A DNA stretch of 64,000 nucleotides, taken from the NCBI GenBank assembly GCA_963402885.1, contig OY727100.1:2480001-2544000 (forward strand). The letters run 5' to 3'. Source of the stretch: Antedon bifida (taxonomy: Eukaryota > Echinodermata > Crinoidea > Comatulida > Antedonidae). A program made the position numbers and the translations under genes. This document shows positions 1 through 12,270 of the stretch, piece by piece. Under the pieces are notes generated by a model. That model searched no databases and had not been told where the DNA came from. It was given only the letters and a program-made list of their open reading frames with translations. Positions within the stretch are counted from its first letter, which is position 1; each line of letters begins with the position of its first letter.

Positions 1-801
1 ATTACGGATGATAAATCAACTTTAAACACGCTTGAAACGAAACATGGAATGCCAATCAACAAAGAATTTGAATCTTTTGTTTGTAGTACTACGCCAACGT
101 TAAGAAAAACTTCAGTTGCTGAAGATAAGTCGACTTTAAACTCTCTTGAAACAGGAGTCCACGGGATTAAACTTGAGAGTGCTAAACAAGCAGTGACTGT
201 AACAGATGACTATTATGTAAGTCATCGCAGTAATTCTTCCACTGAGCGCGTAGATCCTCAAAAAGAGGGCGCAGGACATACAAAATTTAATTTAAACGAG
301 ACTGATGAGATTGATAGTAATACGAACTCCATTAAACAAATGACAAGTGTAAGCAATGGTTATTATGTAAGTCATAGTCAAAATGAGGTTGATTTCGAGC
401 CTAAAACAATCGTAGCACAAAAAGCATCAAATGGGGATGCTGACAGCGACGATAGCGGTGATGAAATCGACGAGGAAGGGAAAAAAGCACCACTTGAATT
501 ACTCAGTGAATTTCTTGAGACAGTGATGGAGAAAGATTACGAAAACGCTCAGAAACTTTGTCAAATGATTTTGATTTATGAACCCGATAACAAAGAAGCC
601 ATTGAGTTTAAACCACTAATAGATGAGGAGTTAAGAAAAGAGAGAGAACGACAGTTATGGGGGAGCAGTAGTGAAGAGGGAAGTAGTGATGAGGATAGTG
701 ATGATGATGATGAAACAGAGGATGAATCTGATAGTGATGAGGAGGATGATGATGATGAGGACGATGAAAGTGATGCAGATTTAGATTTAAATGAAAATTA
801 A
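1..801 (+). CDS. ERICH2: ERICH2-like glutamate-rich protein, 3' part
   Basis: An open frame enters from the left edge (no stop between 1 and the first Met at 49) and ends at TAA 799-801, so this is the 3' part of a larger gene; the real start and any upstream introns lie outside. The diagnostic part is a conserved block at about 481-660, reading APLELLSEFL..., then KLCQMILIYEPDNKEA, then IDEELRKERERQL, which resembles the C-terminal helical-pair domain of ERICH2 (glutamate-rich protein 2). It is followed by a long Asp/Glu/Ser acidic tail. The poorly conserved N-terminal part carries internal duplications (DDKSTLN.LET near 10-40 and 124-153; YYVSH near 214 and 361). ERICH2 has no well-established molecular role, so none is assigned. 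An AATAAA follows at 829-834. Confidence 0.75.
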   Translation: MTDDKSTLNTLETKHGMPINKEFESFVCSTTPTLRKTSVAEDKSTLNSLETGVHGIKLESAKQAVTVTDDYYVSHRSNSSTERVDPQKEGAGHTKFNLNETDEIDSNTNSIKQMTSVSNGYYVSHSQNEVDFEPKTIVAQKASNGDADSDDSGDEIDEEGKKAPLELLSEFLETVMEKDYENAQKLCQMILIYEPDNKEAIEFKPLIDEELRKERERQLWGSSSEEGSSDEDSDDDDETEDESDSDEEDDDDEDDESDADLDLNEN

Positions 802-828
802 AGTTTGTCTGTTAACTATTGTAAATTT

Positions 829-834
829 AATAAA
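829..834 (+). other. Poly(A) signal of the ERICH2-like gene
   Basis: AATAAA 28 bases after the stop codon, in AT-rich sequence; the likely 3' end of the ERICH2-like transcript. Confidence 0.5.
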
Positions 835-1673
835 GTAATTAAAAGAACTAAATGAATTGTAAATTCTTGTATGGTATGTGTCACCATTTCCAACATCAGT
901 ATTTTAATTTCAGTAGCTTTACCTCCAAATTACATTTTTTTTACAATATGACTGTCCATCAAACACGTTTTATTGTATATAATATTAATATACAGTACAT
1001 TGAATAAACTTACTAGCACGTTTTAGAGTATAATCGTTGCCTTTAGTAAATTAGGTATCATTAATGCTAAAAACGAGTACTGTATAATAAATCAATGTAC
1101 AATTTTGTTTAAACTCCCACCCTGATGAATTTGATTTTGTGTTTGGCGCCCTCTGGAGAAAGTGAACAAGGAATGTTGATTTTGACATGACCCCCACTGT
1201 AAAATGGAATCGCCGAGGTAGGTAATTCCCCTGTGCCACCATGCCATGTGTGTTTGGTTCTGTTTAATAGAAAACCATGGAGTAAAGAATAAGAGAAACA
1301 CTCTTAATTATAATACAATACTAGTACACCTATTGGTGGTAATAAAATTGGTAGGTAGGTGTGTAGTATAGGATGTATCGACTCAACTAAATTAACCCTA
1401 GCTAGATATATTTATTATTGTATTCTACACTGACATGTTCCACCAATAAATAGCTAGCCTAGGCCTAATAGCTATAGATAGTAGGCCTCGGGAATCCTAG
1501 GCCTCTACTCTTTTTTTAAAACTCTGCTGCTGTTGCAGGTGGAAGAAGGTTCTCTTGGTGCACTGGTGCAACAAAATGAGTGATATCATTTCAGACTAGA
1601 GGCCTATATAGGAATTTTTAAGCAAAGTATTTTCCATAAAACGTTACTCTTTATATAGATTTCATTTTCAACA
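835..1673. other. Intergenic region and AIRIM 5' flank
   Basis: No coding signal. It holds a cluster of CCTAGGCCTA-type palindromic words at about 1458-1503 (also seen near the other gene starts), a pyrimidine run at 1505-1520, and an ATTTCATTTTCAACA leader just before the AIRIM start. A TATATAG at 1653-1660 could be an intron acceptor for an upstream 5'-UTR exon; this is not resolvable from sequence alone. The small minus-strand open frames at 1051-1301 show no recognisable protein. Confidence 0.5.
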
Positions 1674-3203
1674 ATGAATAAAGTAGCTGGACAACAGATG
1701 GCTAACGAAGCTGAAGAAGTTATTCTAAAACAATTGAAAAAGTCATTTAAAACAGTGAATATACAAGAAACACAGTGGAAAGAGATCAATAATAAATCTC
1801 TAGCGTTGGTTGAATCGCTGTTGAACTTGGCTGAACAGCGAAACTGCTGTCTGAGAGCGGTTGAGGCTGCGAATAATCCCGTCGTCGCACAATTCCCAGA
1901 CTTGGCTGACAGACTAAATGCATCCCTGCTGTTTTCCATGGAAGTAGTAATGAAGAGACTGAGAGAAAACATGTAAGAAAAAAAAATTCTATTGAAAATA
2001 TTATTAAGAAAAACAAATAAATGTTGATGATATATAATTATTAATAATAATTATATTTTTATCAGGCATTCTCTTCAAGAAATACAAAAGAAAGTAAGTC
2101 GGATCAACAACAATAGCATGGAAGTGTACAACAAACATCACAAAGTCTTGGGGCTAGATAGGGCTATCAAACGGTCAGCCACTTGCCCTTCCATATCCGA
2201 TATGCTTGAGTGGCTAGCAGATCTAGCAAGAATTTTCAGTCAGGAGTATCCTTGATTTCTCTATTCATCTGTATTTTGGTTTTATGACCATAAATTAAAA
2301 ACTTCATATTTTAATACACTTGTCAATTGTATGACCCAGTATACCACCCCCGGGAGAGGTGCTTCATTTGTCTGATGTGTGTAATACCATGACGCACCTG
2401 TGTGTCAAAAAGGTGACTTAACTTTATGTGACATGAGGCACCCATTCTGACGCACTGTGATATGGTGGGTGGTAAAGTGACGAATATGAAATAATAAAAA
2501 AAATAAACAAAAACAAAAAAAAGTGACGGCACTGACGCACCATTGTTCATTGATGTGACGTACCATCTAATTTTTTCGACACACCTCTACATCAATAATT
2601 ATTTGTGAATGATGCACCTCTCACAGGGGTCGTATAGTGGGTCATACAGTAAGTCCTAGGTTCTGTTGGTCACAAAGTCAAAATCTCTTTAAAATTTACT
2701 TAGTTGTATTTAATTTAAGTAAACATAGTTAAAATTCTAAATAAAGTTATTAAAATCTTAAAAGACTTTTTGTCAGGATTACAATGAGGAATGTGCTGTT
2801 GGATAAAATTAGATATGAAGACGAGAATTCAATAAAGAAACTACAAACTGAATTTAAAGAAGATAACATTACAGTTCATACACAAGGTAACTATGTCAAT
2901 TTGAATTCAGTGAATAATACTACCAGAATATGACTGATGAGTAATTAATAGTCTCATGGGCCTGATTATGAAATTTGGCACAAATTAGATACAAGATAGA
3001 GTAGTACACGAAACATTGTCATCGTAAAAAAACAAAGAAATGTTGGTTGACGGCAATTCCAATTAAAAAGATCGCGCTACATAAACTTATTAACAAAATT
3101 GTAATTCATATATGCCATGCACAGGTTACACATTTTCAATTCAAATTGTAATTTTTTTACAGATAATGTTTTAAAGTTGGTGCTGTTCCTCGAAGGTGAT
3201 TAA
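1674..3203 (+). CDS. AIRIM: AFG2-interacting ribosome maturation factor (C1orf109 homologue)
   Basis: Four coding exons: 1674-1972, 2066-2245, 2777-2886, 3163-3203 (stop TAA 3201-3203), each with GT-AG borders and phases that join to 209 residues; the human protein is about 203. The family is recognised by an N-terminal helical region (L.NLAEQRNCCLRAVEA, then FPDLADRL), the central block CPSISDMLEWLADLAR, and a short C-terminal motif DNVLKLVLFLEGD supplied by the 41-nt last exon. Mammalian AIRIM works with the AAA ATPases AFG2A/AFG2B and CINP in late maturation of the 60S ribosomal subunit; the same role is inferred here. ATG 1674 (ACAATGA) is the first Met of the open frame. The donor at 2246 (GA|GTATCC) is weaker than the others, so that exon edge is the least certain. 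Intron 2 contains a MITE. Confidence 0.85.
2329..2648. mobile_element. MITE-like inverted-repeat element in AIRIM intron 2
   Basis: The ends are inverted copies: TGTATGACCCAGTATACCAC at the left, and at the right the complement of ACTGTATGACCCACTATACG, both continuing into a GAGAGGTGC block (about 35 bp of imperfect TIR). The interior repeats TGACGCAC and TGTGAC words and has no open frame of note. Only one copy is seen in this window. Non-autonomous DNA transposon is the simplest reading. Confidence 0.7.
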
Positions 3204-3367
3204 TTTGGACATTTAAGAAATTTAATTTTTGTAAAAAAAAAAACAATATATTTTTATACAAATGGTTGTCTACCTATTGAAGACTTCATCAGGAATTACT
3301 TCACCAGTTTGTTTGTTTGAAGTAAATGTTTATTTTAACTGGAAAAATATATTAAAATATTTAATAT

Positions 3368-3377
3368 AATAAATAAA
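3368..3377 (+). other. Candidate poly(A) signals of AIRIM
   Basis: Two overlapping AATAAA hexamers about 165 bases after the AIRIM stop. The sequence is AT-rich, so chance occurrence is possible. Confidence 0.35.
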
Positions 3378-3758
3378 AGATGTTTTACTAAAGTATGTTT
3401 ATACTGAGCAAGGATTTCGGTCAGATGAACCAATAAAAAATTGTAAAGAATGGTTGTAGCCAAACAAGTATTAACTCATTTCTGATTCAGTAAAAAAAAA
3501 CCCTGTGTGTGAACACAGTGCTAGAAAAAGGTAACATAGACCTAATCTTGGCTTAGTGTGAATGCAGGTTTATAGCTTTACAACAGGATATCACTTACCA
3601 AGTAAAGAGGTATGCAAACATGTCATCTAAATAATAACAAAATGTATTTCTTTACCTTGCAAAATGAATTTGTTCTTGTTATTAAAATTAGACTGCAAAC
3701 ATCCAAATAGAACGTTTCTTTCAACATTCATCAATGACAAAGATTCTATTTCATCTCT

Positions 3759-3900
3759 TAAGCTCTGTCTACATTATCAAACTAGTTTGACAAAAAAGTG
3801 TGATGTGCCTAAATATGGTGGTGATATGACATCAACATGTCCGTACATGGGCACATCACATTTTGTTGTCACATAAAGTTTGATAGTGTAGACAAAGCTA
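3759..3900 (+). mobile_element. MITE family A, copy 1
   Basis: Ends AGCTCTGTCTACATTATCAA and TTTGATAGTGTAGACAAAGC, inverted to each other and set in TA dinucleotides. Interior has the family words GTGATGTGCC, GGTGATATGACATCA and GGCACATCAC. Intergenic. Confidence 0.8.
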
Positions 3901-3939
3901 AATATTATCTTCTAGTAAAAATCAACTGGTTATTCTTCT

Positions 3940-5027
3940 CCTTAGAAAATCGACCTAAAAAAGATCCATAGAAAAAGCTCCAACGTTCAATATACAATGA
4001 CATAAAATGATATTATATTTTTATAACATTATATCTTCTAGAAATAAATCAATTATTCTTCTCCTTAGAAAGTCGACCGTAGAAAAAGCCCCAACTTGTT
4101 GTTTCTTTTAATATACAATGACATCAAATGATATTTTATAACATTATAACTTCTTCTAACGCAATCAATTATTCTTCTCCTTAGAAAATCGACTTTAAAA
4201 AAACATAGATATACTGCCAACTTTTTGTTTCTTTTAACTTCAATATACAGCAACATCAAATGATATTTTATTTATTCTACAACATTATATCTTCATCAAA
4301 TCAACTTCCAATGGTATATTTTTCTCCTTTGAAAATCGAACTAAAGGATGCAACATAGAAATACTTCCAACTTTTTATTTCTTTAACTTCAATATATAGC
4401 AACATCAAATAACATTTATTTTACATTACATTTTCCAGACATCATCTTTCAATGGTTTTTTTTCTTCTCCTTTGAAAATCGAACTAAATCAGACATAACA
4501 TAGAAAAACTTTTTATTTCTTTCAACTTCAATATATCAACATCAAATGATATTTCTTTTATTTTACATTATATTTTCCAGACATCAACTTCCAATGTTTT
4601 TTTATTCTCCTTTGAAAATCGAACTAAATGATGCATCATAAAAATACTTTTATTTCTTTCAACTTCAATACACACCAACATCAAATATTTCATTTATTTT
4701 ACAACATTATATCTTCATCAAATCAACTTCCAATTGTATATTCTTCTCCTTTGAAAAACACACTAAATGATGCATCATAGAAAAACTTTTTATTTCTTTC
4801 AACTTCAATATAGCAACATCAAATGATAATTTCATTTATTTTACAACATTACATCTTCTTCTTATCAAATCAACTTCCAATTGTTATTCTTCTCCTTTGA
4901 AAATCAAACTAAATGATACATCATAGAAAAATTTCCAACTTTTTCTTTCTTTTAACTTCAATATACAGCAACATCAAATGATATTTCATTTATTCTCATC
5001 TTCCATAAAATCAACTTCCAATGGTTT
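3940..5027. repeat. Diverged minisatellite leading into the 1.7-kb array
   Basis: Short units of roughly 60-140 bp recur, each with a TTCTTCTCCTTAGAAAATCG-like core, AACTTTTTATTTCTTT, AACTTCAATATA and AACATCAAATGATATTT. Unit lengths vary, so this looks like an older, decayed part of the array that follows. No coding capacity. Confidence 0.75.
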
Positions 5028-8000
5028 TTCTTCTCCTTTGAAAAACGCACTAAATGATACATCATAGAAAAACTTCCAACTTTTTATTTCTTTCAACTTC
5101 AATATAGCAACATCAAATGATATTTCATTTATTTTACATAAATATATTTTCAAGACATCAACTTCCAATGGTTTTTCTTCTCCTTTACAAATCGAACTAA
5201 ATGATACATCATAAAAAAACGTTGTAAATCAACTTTCAATATTCTTCTCCTTAGAAAATCGAGTATAGAAATCTTTCGAAATCAACTTCCATTCATTTTA
5301 TAAGGGTGAAAATACTAACTTCCACCATAAAAAATGCATTATTTATGAACTTTATTTTTAATTCCAGAATATGAAATTGATACTCAAATATAAAAATAAA
5401 TTTTTTCTTCTTAAAAAATCAAACTGCAAATTCAGTTTAAAATTACAAACCACACAAAGATGCATATTCCAATATTTCTTCTCCTTGGAAAATCGAATTC
5501 CAAATTCTCTTCTCCCTTTTGACAAATGACATTATTAATATGCATACATACATAAATAACAACATTACCATAACATGCGTTTAATATTTCTTCTCCTTAG
5601 AAGAAAATCGACTAAAGATATATTTGTTAAAATATATTTCTTCTCCTTAGAAAATCGACTTCTAAGATATTTTTTTGTAAAATATATTTTTTCTCCTTGG
5701 AAAATCGAATTCCAAATTAATTTCTCACTTTTGATAAATGACATTAAAAATACACACATACATAACAACATTACCATAGCATGGGTTTAATATTTCTTCT
5801 CCTTAGAAAATCGACTTCTAAGATATATTTTTTTTAATATATTTTTTTCTCCTTGGAAAATCGAATTCCAAATTAATTTCTCACTTTTGATAAATTACAT
5901 AAAAAATACACACATACATACATAACAACATTACCATAACATACGTTTATTTCTTATCCTTAGAAAACCGACTTCTAAGATATATTCTTTTAAATATTCT
6001 CCTTGGAAAATCGAATTCCATATTCATTTCTTTGACATAAAAAATGCACACATACATACATAACAACATTAACAACAAATGCATTTAAAATTTCTTCTCC
6101 TTAGAAAATCGACTTCTATATATATATTTCTTCTCTTTGGAAAATCAAATCCCAAATTCACTTCTCCTTTTAGATATGACTTAAAATATGCATAACCAAA
6201 TAAAGATTATTTTCACTTTAGATAAATAACATTAAAAATGCACACATACATACTTAACATTAGATGCATTTATTTAACATTTCTTCTCCTTGGAAAATCG
6301 ACTTCTAATTTTTTCTCCTTGGAAAATCAAATTACAAATTCACTTCTTATCTCCTTTAGGTTATATGACTTTTTAAAACATACATAACATAAAAATGCAT
6401 TTATTTTCACTTTAGATAAATAACATTAAAAATGCACACATATAAAAACATTAACAAAAAATGCATAACCACATAATAATAATACAGATTTCTAGGGCGC
6501 ACTTCGCCACCAAAGGTGCTCAAGGCACATAAAGATGTATTTATTTTAATATTGCTTCTCACTGGAAAATCGAATTCAACTTCCAATTGTATATTCTTCT
6601 CCTTTGAAAAACGCACTAAATGATACATCATAGAAAAACTTCAACTTTTTATTTCTTTTAACTTCAATATAACAACATCAAATGATATTTCATTTATTTT
6701 ACAACATTACATCTTCTTCTTATCAAATCAACTTCCAATTGTTATTCTTCTCCTTTGAAAAACGCACTAAATGATACATCATAGAAAAACTTCCAACTTT
6801 TTATTTCTTTCAACTTAAATATAGCAACATCAAATGATATTTCATTTATTTTACATAAATATATTTTCAAGACATTAACTTCCAATGGTTTTTCTTCTCC
6901 TTTACAAATCGAACTAAATGATACATCATACAAAAACCTTGTAAATCAACTTTCAATATTCTTCTCCTTAGAAAATCGAGTATAGAAATCTTTCGAAATC
7001 AACTTCCATTCATTTTATAAGGGTGAAAATACTAACTTCCACCATAAAAAATGCATTATTTATGAACTTTATTTTTAATTCCAGAAGAATATGAAATTGA
7101 TACTCAAATATAAAAATATATTTTTTCTTTTTAAAAAATCAAACTGCAAATTCAGTTTAAAATTACAAACCACACAAAGATGCATATTCCAATGTTTCTT
7201 CTCTTTGGAAAATCGAATTCCAAATTCTCTTCTCCCTTTTGACAAATGACATTATTAATATGCATACATACATAAATAACAACATTACCATAACATGCGT
7301 TTAATATTTCTTCACCTTAGAAGAAAATCGACTAAAGATATATTTGTTAAAATATATTTCTTCTCCTTAGAAAATCGACTTCTAAGATATTTTTTGTAAA
7401 ATATATTTTTTCTCCTTGGAAAATCGAATTCCAAATTAATTTCTCACTTTTGATAAATGACATTAAAAATACACACATACATAACAACATTACCATAGCA
7501 TGGGTTTAATATTTCTTCTCCTTAGAAAATCGACTTCTAAGATATATTTTTTTAAATATATTTTTTTCTCCTTGGAAAATCGAATTCCAAATTAATTTCT
7601 CACTTTTGATAAATTACATAAAAAATACACACATACATACATAACAACATTACCATAACATACGTTTATTTCTTCTCCTTAGAAAACCGACTTCTAAGAT
7701 ATATTCTTTAAAATATTCTCCTTGGAAAATCGAATTCCATATTCATTTCTTTGACATCAAAAATGCACACATACATACATAACAACATTAACAACAAATG
7801 CATTTAAAATTTCTTCTCCTTAGAAAATCGACTTCTATATATATATTTCTTCTCTTTGGAAAATCAAATCCCAAATTCACTTCTCCTTTTAGATATGACT
7901 TAAAATATGCATAACCAAATAAAGATTATTTTCACTTTAGATAAATAACATTAAAAATGCACACATACATACTTAACATTAGATGCATTTATTTAACATT

Positions 8001-10030
8001 TCTTCTCCTTGGAAAATCGACTTCTAATTTTTTCTCCTTGGAAAATCAAATTCAAATTCACTTCTTATCTCCTTTAGGTTATATGACTTTTTAAAACATA
8101 CATAACATAAAAATGCATTTATTTTCACTTTAGATAAATAACATTAAAAATGCACACATATAAAAACATTAACAAAAAATGCATAACCACATAATAATAA
8201 TACAGATTTCTAGGGCGCACTTCGCCACCAAAGGTGCTCAAGGCACATAAAGATGTATTTATTTTAATATTGCTTCTCACTGGAAAATCGAATTCAACTT
8301 CCAATTGTATATTCTTCTCCTTTGGAAAACGCACTAAATGATACATCATAGAAAAACTTCAACTTTTTATTTCTTTTAACTTCAATATAACAACATCAAA
8401 TGATATTTCCTTTATTTTACAACATTACATCTTCTTCTTATCAAATCAACTTCCAATTGTTATTCTTCTCCTTTGAAAAACGCACTAAATGATACATCAT
8501 AGAAAAACTTCCAACTTTTTATTTCTTTCAACTTAAATATAGCAACATCAAATGATATTTCATTTATTTTACATAAATATATTTTCAAGACATTAACTTC
8601 CAATGGTTTTTCTTCTCCTTTACAAATCGAACTAAATGATACATCATACAAAAACCTTGTAAATCAACTTTCAATATTCTTCTCCTTAGAAAATCGAGTA
8701 TAGAAATCTTTCGAAATCAACTTCCATTCATTTTATAATGGTGAAAATACTAACTTCCACCATAAAAAATGCATTATTTATGAACTTTATTTTTAATTCC
8801 AGAAGAATATGAAATTGATACTCAAATATAAAAATATATTTTTTCTTCTTAAAAAATCAAACTGCAAATTCAGTTTAAAATTACAAACCACACAAAGATG
8901 CATATTCCAATGTTTCTTCTCTTTGGAAAATCGAATTCCAAATTCTCTTCTCCCTTTTGACAAATGACATTATTAACATGCATACATACATAAATAACAA
9001 CATTACCATAACATGCGTTTAATATTTCTTCTCCTTAGAAAAAATCGACTAAAGATATATTTGTTAAAATATATTTCTTCTCCTTAGAAAATCGACTTCT
9101 AAGATATTTTTTTTTGTAAAATATATTTTTTCTCCTTTGAAAATCGAATTACGAATTCATTCTCCATTTTATTTTGATAAATGACATTAAAAGTACACGC
9201 ATACATACATAACAACATTACCATAGCATGGGTTTAATATTTCTTCTCCTTAGAAAATCGACTTCCAAGATATATTTTTTTAAATATATTTTTTTCTCCC
9301 TGGAAAATCGAATTCCAAAATAATTTCTCACTTTTGATAAATTACATAAAAAATGCACACATACATACATAACAACATTACCATAACATACGTTTAATAT
9401 TTCTTCTCCTTAGAAAACCGACTTCTAAGATATATTCTTTTAAATATTCTCCTTGGAAAATCGAATTCCATATTCATTTCTTTGACATCAAAAATGCACA
9501 CATACATACATAACAACATTAACAACAAATGCATTTAAAATTTCTTCTCCTTAGAAAATCGACTTCTATATATATATTTCTTCTCTTTGGAAAATCAAAT
9601 CCCAAATTCACTTCTCCTTTTAGATATGACTTAAAATATGCATAACCAAATAAAGATTATTTTCACTTTAGATAAATAACATTAAAAATGCACACATACA
9701 TACATTAACATTAGATGCATTTATTTAACATTTCTTCTCCTTGGAAAATCGACTTCTAATTTTTTCTCCTTGGAAAATCAAATTACAAATTCACTTCTTA
9801 TCTCCTTTAGGTTATATGACTTTTTAAAACATACATAACATAAAAATGCAGTTATTTTCACTTTAGATAAATAACATTAAAAATGCACACATATAAAAAC
9901 ATCAACAAAAAATGCATAACCGCATAATAATAATACAGATTTCTAGGGCGCACTTCGCCACCAAAGGTGCTCAAGGCACATAAAGATGTATTTATTTTGA
10001 TATTTCTTCTCCTTGGAAAATCGAATTCAA
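5028..10030. repeat. Macrosatellite: about 2.9 tandem copies of a ~1.72-kb unit
   Basis: The landmark GAAAAACGCACTAAATGATA is at 5040, 6757 and 8475, spaced 1717 and 1718 bases, and long flanking blocks follow in the same order with few differences (for example the TTCTAGGGCGCACTTCGCCA block at about 6490, 8208 and 9939). The third copy ends near 10030. Each unit is itself made of 50-110-bp sub-repeats with the core TTCTTCTCCTTRGAAAATCG followed by AMTTC, interleaved with GCACACATACATACATAACA blocks. Identical minus-strand open frames recur because of the duplication and are not evidence of genes. Confidence 0.9.
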
Positions 10031-10059
10031 TTCTCCCTTTAAATAAAAGACAACAAAAT

Positions 10060-10600
10060 ACAAAAACATATAGATGAATTTATTTAACATTTCTTCTCCT
10101 TGGAAAATCGACTTCTTTAAAAATATATTTGTTCTCCTTGGAAAATTGAATTAAAAAAATTAATCTAAAAACGATGGTGATGATGTAGAGCATACTAATA
10201 TATATTTCCTAGTTTTAAAAGCTAGACTATAAAATAAACTTTTTTCCAGCAATATTAAAAGCCAAATAAAAGAAAACATATCAACATGCATGTAACACTA
10301 TTTTTCACCATAAAGAATATTTTTTTCCATTAAAACTGACTTTAAATAATTATCATTCTTCTCCATGGAAAATCTTCCAAATTTTCTTCAGTAGAAGAAA
10401 ATTAAAAATATATTGAAACATATATAGGCTATTCGCTAAGGCTTGCATTTCTTCTCCACTGAAAAACTGGTAGGCACTTCCAATAGAATAAATCTCCTTG
10501 TAAAATATACTTTGTATTATATGGAACAATATATTCATTCACAATTTAATATATTTCTTAGAAAAACAACAAATATATTTTCTCCATTTATAAAAATATA
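10060..10600. repeat. Transition zone with scattered TTCTTCTCC cores
   Basis: Continues the CTCCTTGGAAAATCG motif at irregular spacing (10090, 10130, 10360, 10450) but without the 1.72-kb order. It links the macrosatellite to the ~200-bp array. No gene. Confidence 0.55.
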
Positions 10601-12085
10601 TTTCAACATAGAATTTCTTCTCCATAGAAAGACGTTGCATTAAACTCCTTAGAAAATAAACTTTAGGCCATATTATTATATTAAATTCATTCAACATACT
10701 TCTCATTTGAAGAACAACAACTCCAATTCATTGTCAAATTTAAACTTTAAAAAAGATGCACAAAAATATATTTCCTCGACCTCAATAATAATAATACTGT
10801 ATATGTAGCATTTCTTCTCCACAGAAAGACGTATTCCAATTTGCATTTAAACTCCTTAGAAAAAAACTTTAGGCCATATTAAATATTATTATATTAAATT
10901 CATTGAACATATTTCTTATCATTTGAAAAACAACTCCTCCCCTTCAACGTAGAATTTCAATTTTAAAAAGGATGCTAAAAAAATATATTTCCTCAACCTC
11001 ATAATAAAAATATTTAGCATTTCTTCTCCACAGAAAAACGTATTCCAATTTGCATATAAACTCCTTAGAAAAAAACTTTAGGCCATATTAAATATTATTA
11101 TAATAAATTCATTGAGCATGTTTCTTATCATTTGAAAAACAACTCCTCCCCTTCAACATAGAATTTCAATTTTAAAAAAGATGCTAAACAAATATATTTC
11201 CTCAACCTCATAATAAAAATATTTAGCATTTCTTCTCCACAGAAAAACGTATTCCAATTGCACTAAACTCCTTACAAAATAAACTTTAGGCCATTATATT
11301 AAATTCATTCAACATTTTCTTCTCTTAGAAAAACAACTCCTCCACTTTATTGTAGAATTTAAATTTTAAACAAGATTCACATAAAATATATTTCTTCAGC
11401 CTTATAATAAAATATTTAGCATATTATTCTCCACAGAAAGACGATTCCAATTTGCATTAAACTTCTTTGAAAATAAACTTTAGGCCATTATAGTAAATTC
11501 ATTCAACATTTTCTTCTCTTAGAAAAACAAAAAAAAGATGCACAAAAAATATATTTCCTCGACCTCATAATAAAATATTTAGCATTTCTTCTCCACAGAA
11601 AAACGTATTCCAATTGCACTAAACTCCTTAGAAAAAAACTTTAGGCCATATTAAATATTATTAAATTCATTGAACATATTTCTTATCATTTGAAAAACAA
11701 CTCCTCCCCTTCAACATACAATTTCAATTTTAACAAAGATGCACAACAAATATATTTTCTCAACCTCATAATAAAATATTTAGCATTTCTTCTCCACAGA
11801 AAGACGATTCCAATTTACATTTAAACTTCTTAGAAAAAAACTTTAGGCCATATTATTATATTAAATTCATACTATTTCTTCTCATTTGAAAAACAACTCG
11901 ACGTAGAATTTAAATTAAAAAAAAAGAAAAACAAAATATATTTTCTCGAACTCATAAATATATTTCCACATACTGTATAGAATTTCTTCTCCATGTGGAA
12001 TTGCATTAAACTCCTTTGAAAATAAACTTTATTTTATTCCCATTAGAAAACAACTCCTATGCAAAAATTCAAAAGATGCACAAAA
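10600..12085. repeat. Tandem array of a ~160-210-bp unit, about seven copies
   Basis: The word TTCTTCTCCACAGAAA (or a close variant) recurs at about 10809, 11021, 11228, 11427, 11586, 11788 and, decayed, 11968. Between occurrences the order is constant: CGTATTCCAATTTGCAT, AAACTCCTTAGAAAA, ACTTTAGGCCATATT, AAACAACTCCTCC, AAGATGCACAAAA, ATATATTTCCTCAACCTCAT. The unit differs from the 1.72-kb repeat except for the shared TTCTTCTCC..GAAAA core. Confidence 0.85.
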
Positions 12086-12111
12086 AAGTATATTTTCTCA
12101 TTACATTGCAT

Positions 12112-12270
12112 TAAGCTCTGTCTTACACTATCAAACTTTGTGACAAAAAAATGTGATGTGTCCAAATATGGTAGTGATATGCTTTAATATGGTAGTCTAG
12201 TGGTATGACATCATCATGTCCATATACAGTATATGGCTACAGTAAGTTTGATAGTGTAGACAGAGCTTTA
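12112..12270 (+). mobile_element. MITE family A, copy 2
   Basis: TTAAGCTCTGTCTTACACTA at the left, TTTGATAGTGTAGACAGAGC at the right, TA-flanked. It immediately follows the tandem-repeat domain. Confidence 0.8.

Noticed and set aside
1143..1160. GGCGCCCTCTGGAG as a CTCF-like site
   Set aside because: Too incomplete a match and similar GCCCTCT words occur several times by chance here.
6407..8651. Identical minus-strand open frames of 63-74 codons appearing twice
   Set aside because: Duplicates of the 1.72-kb tandem unit; no codon bias or recognisable protein.
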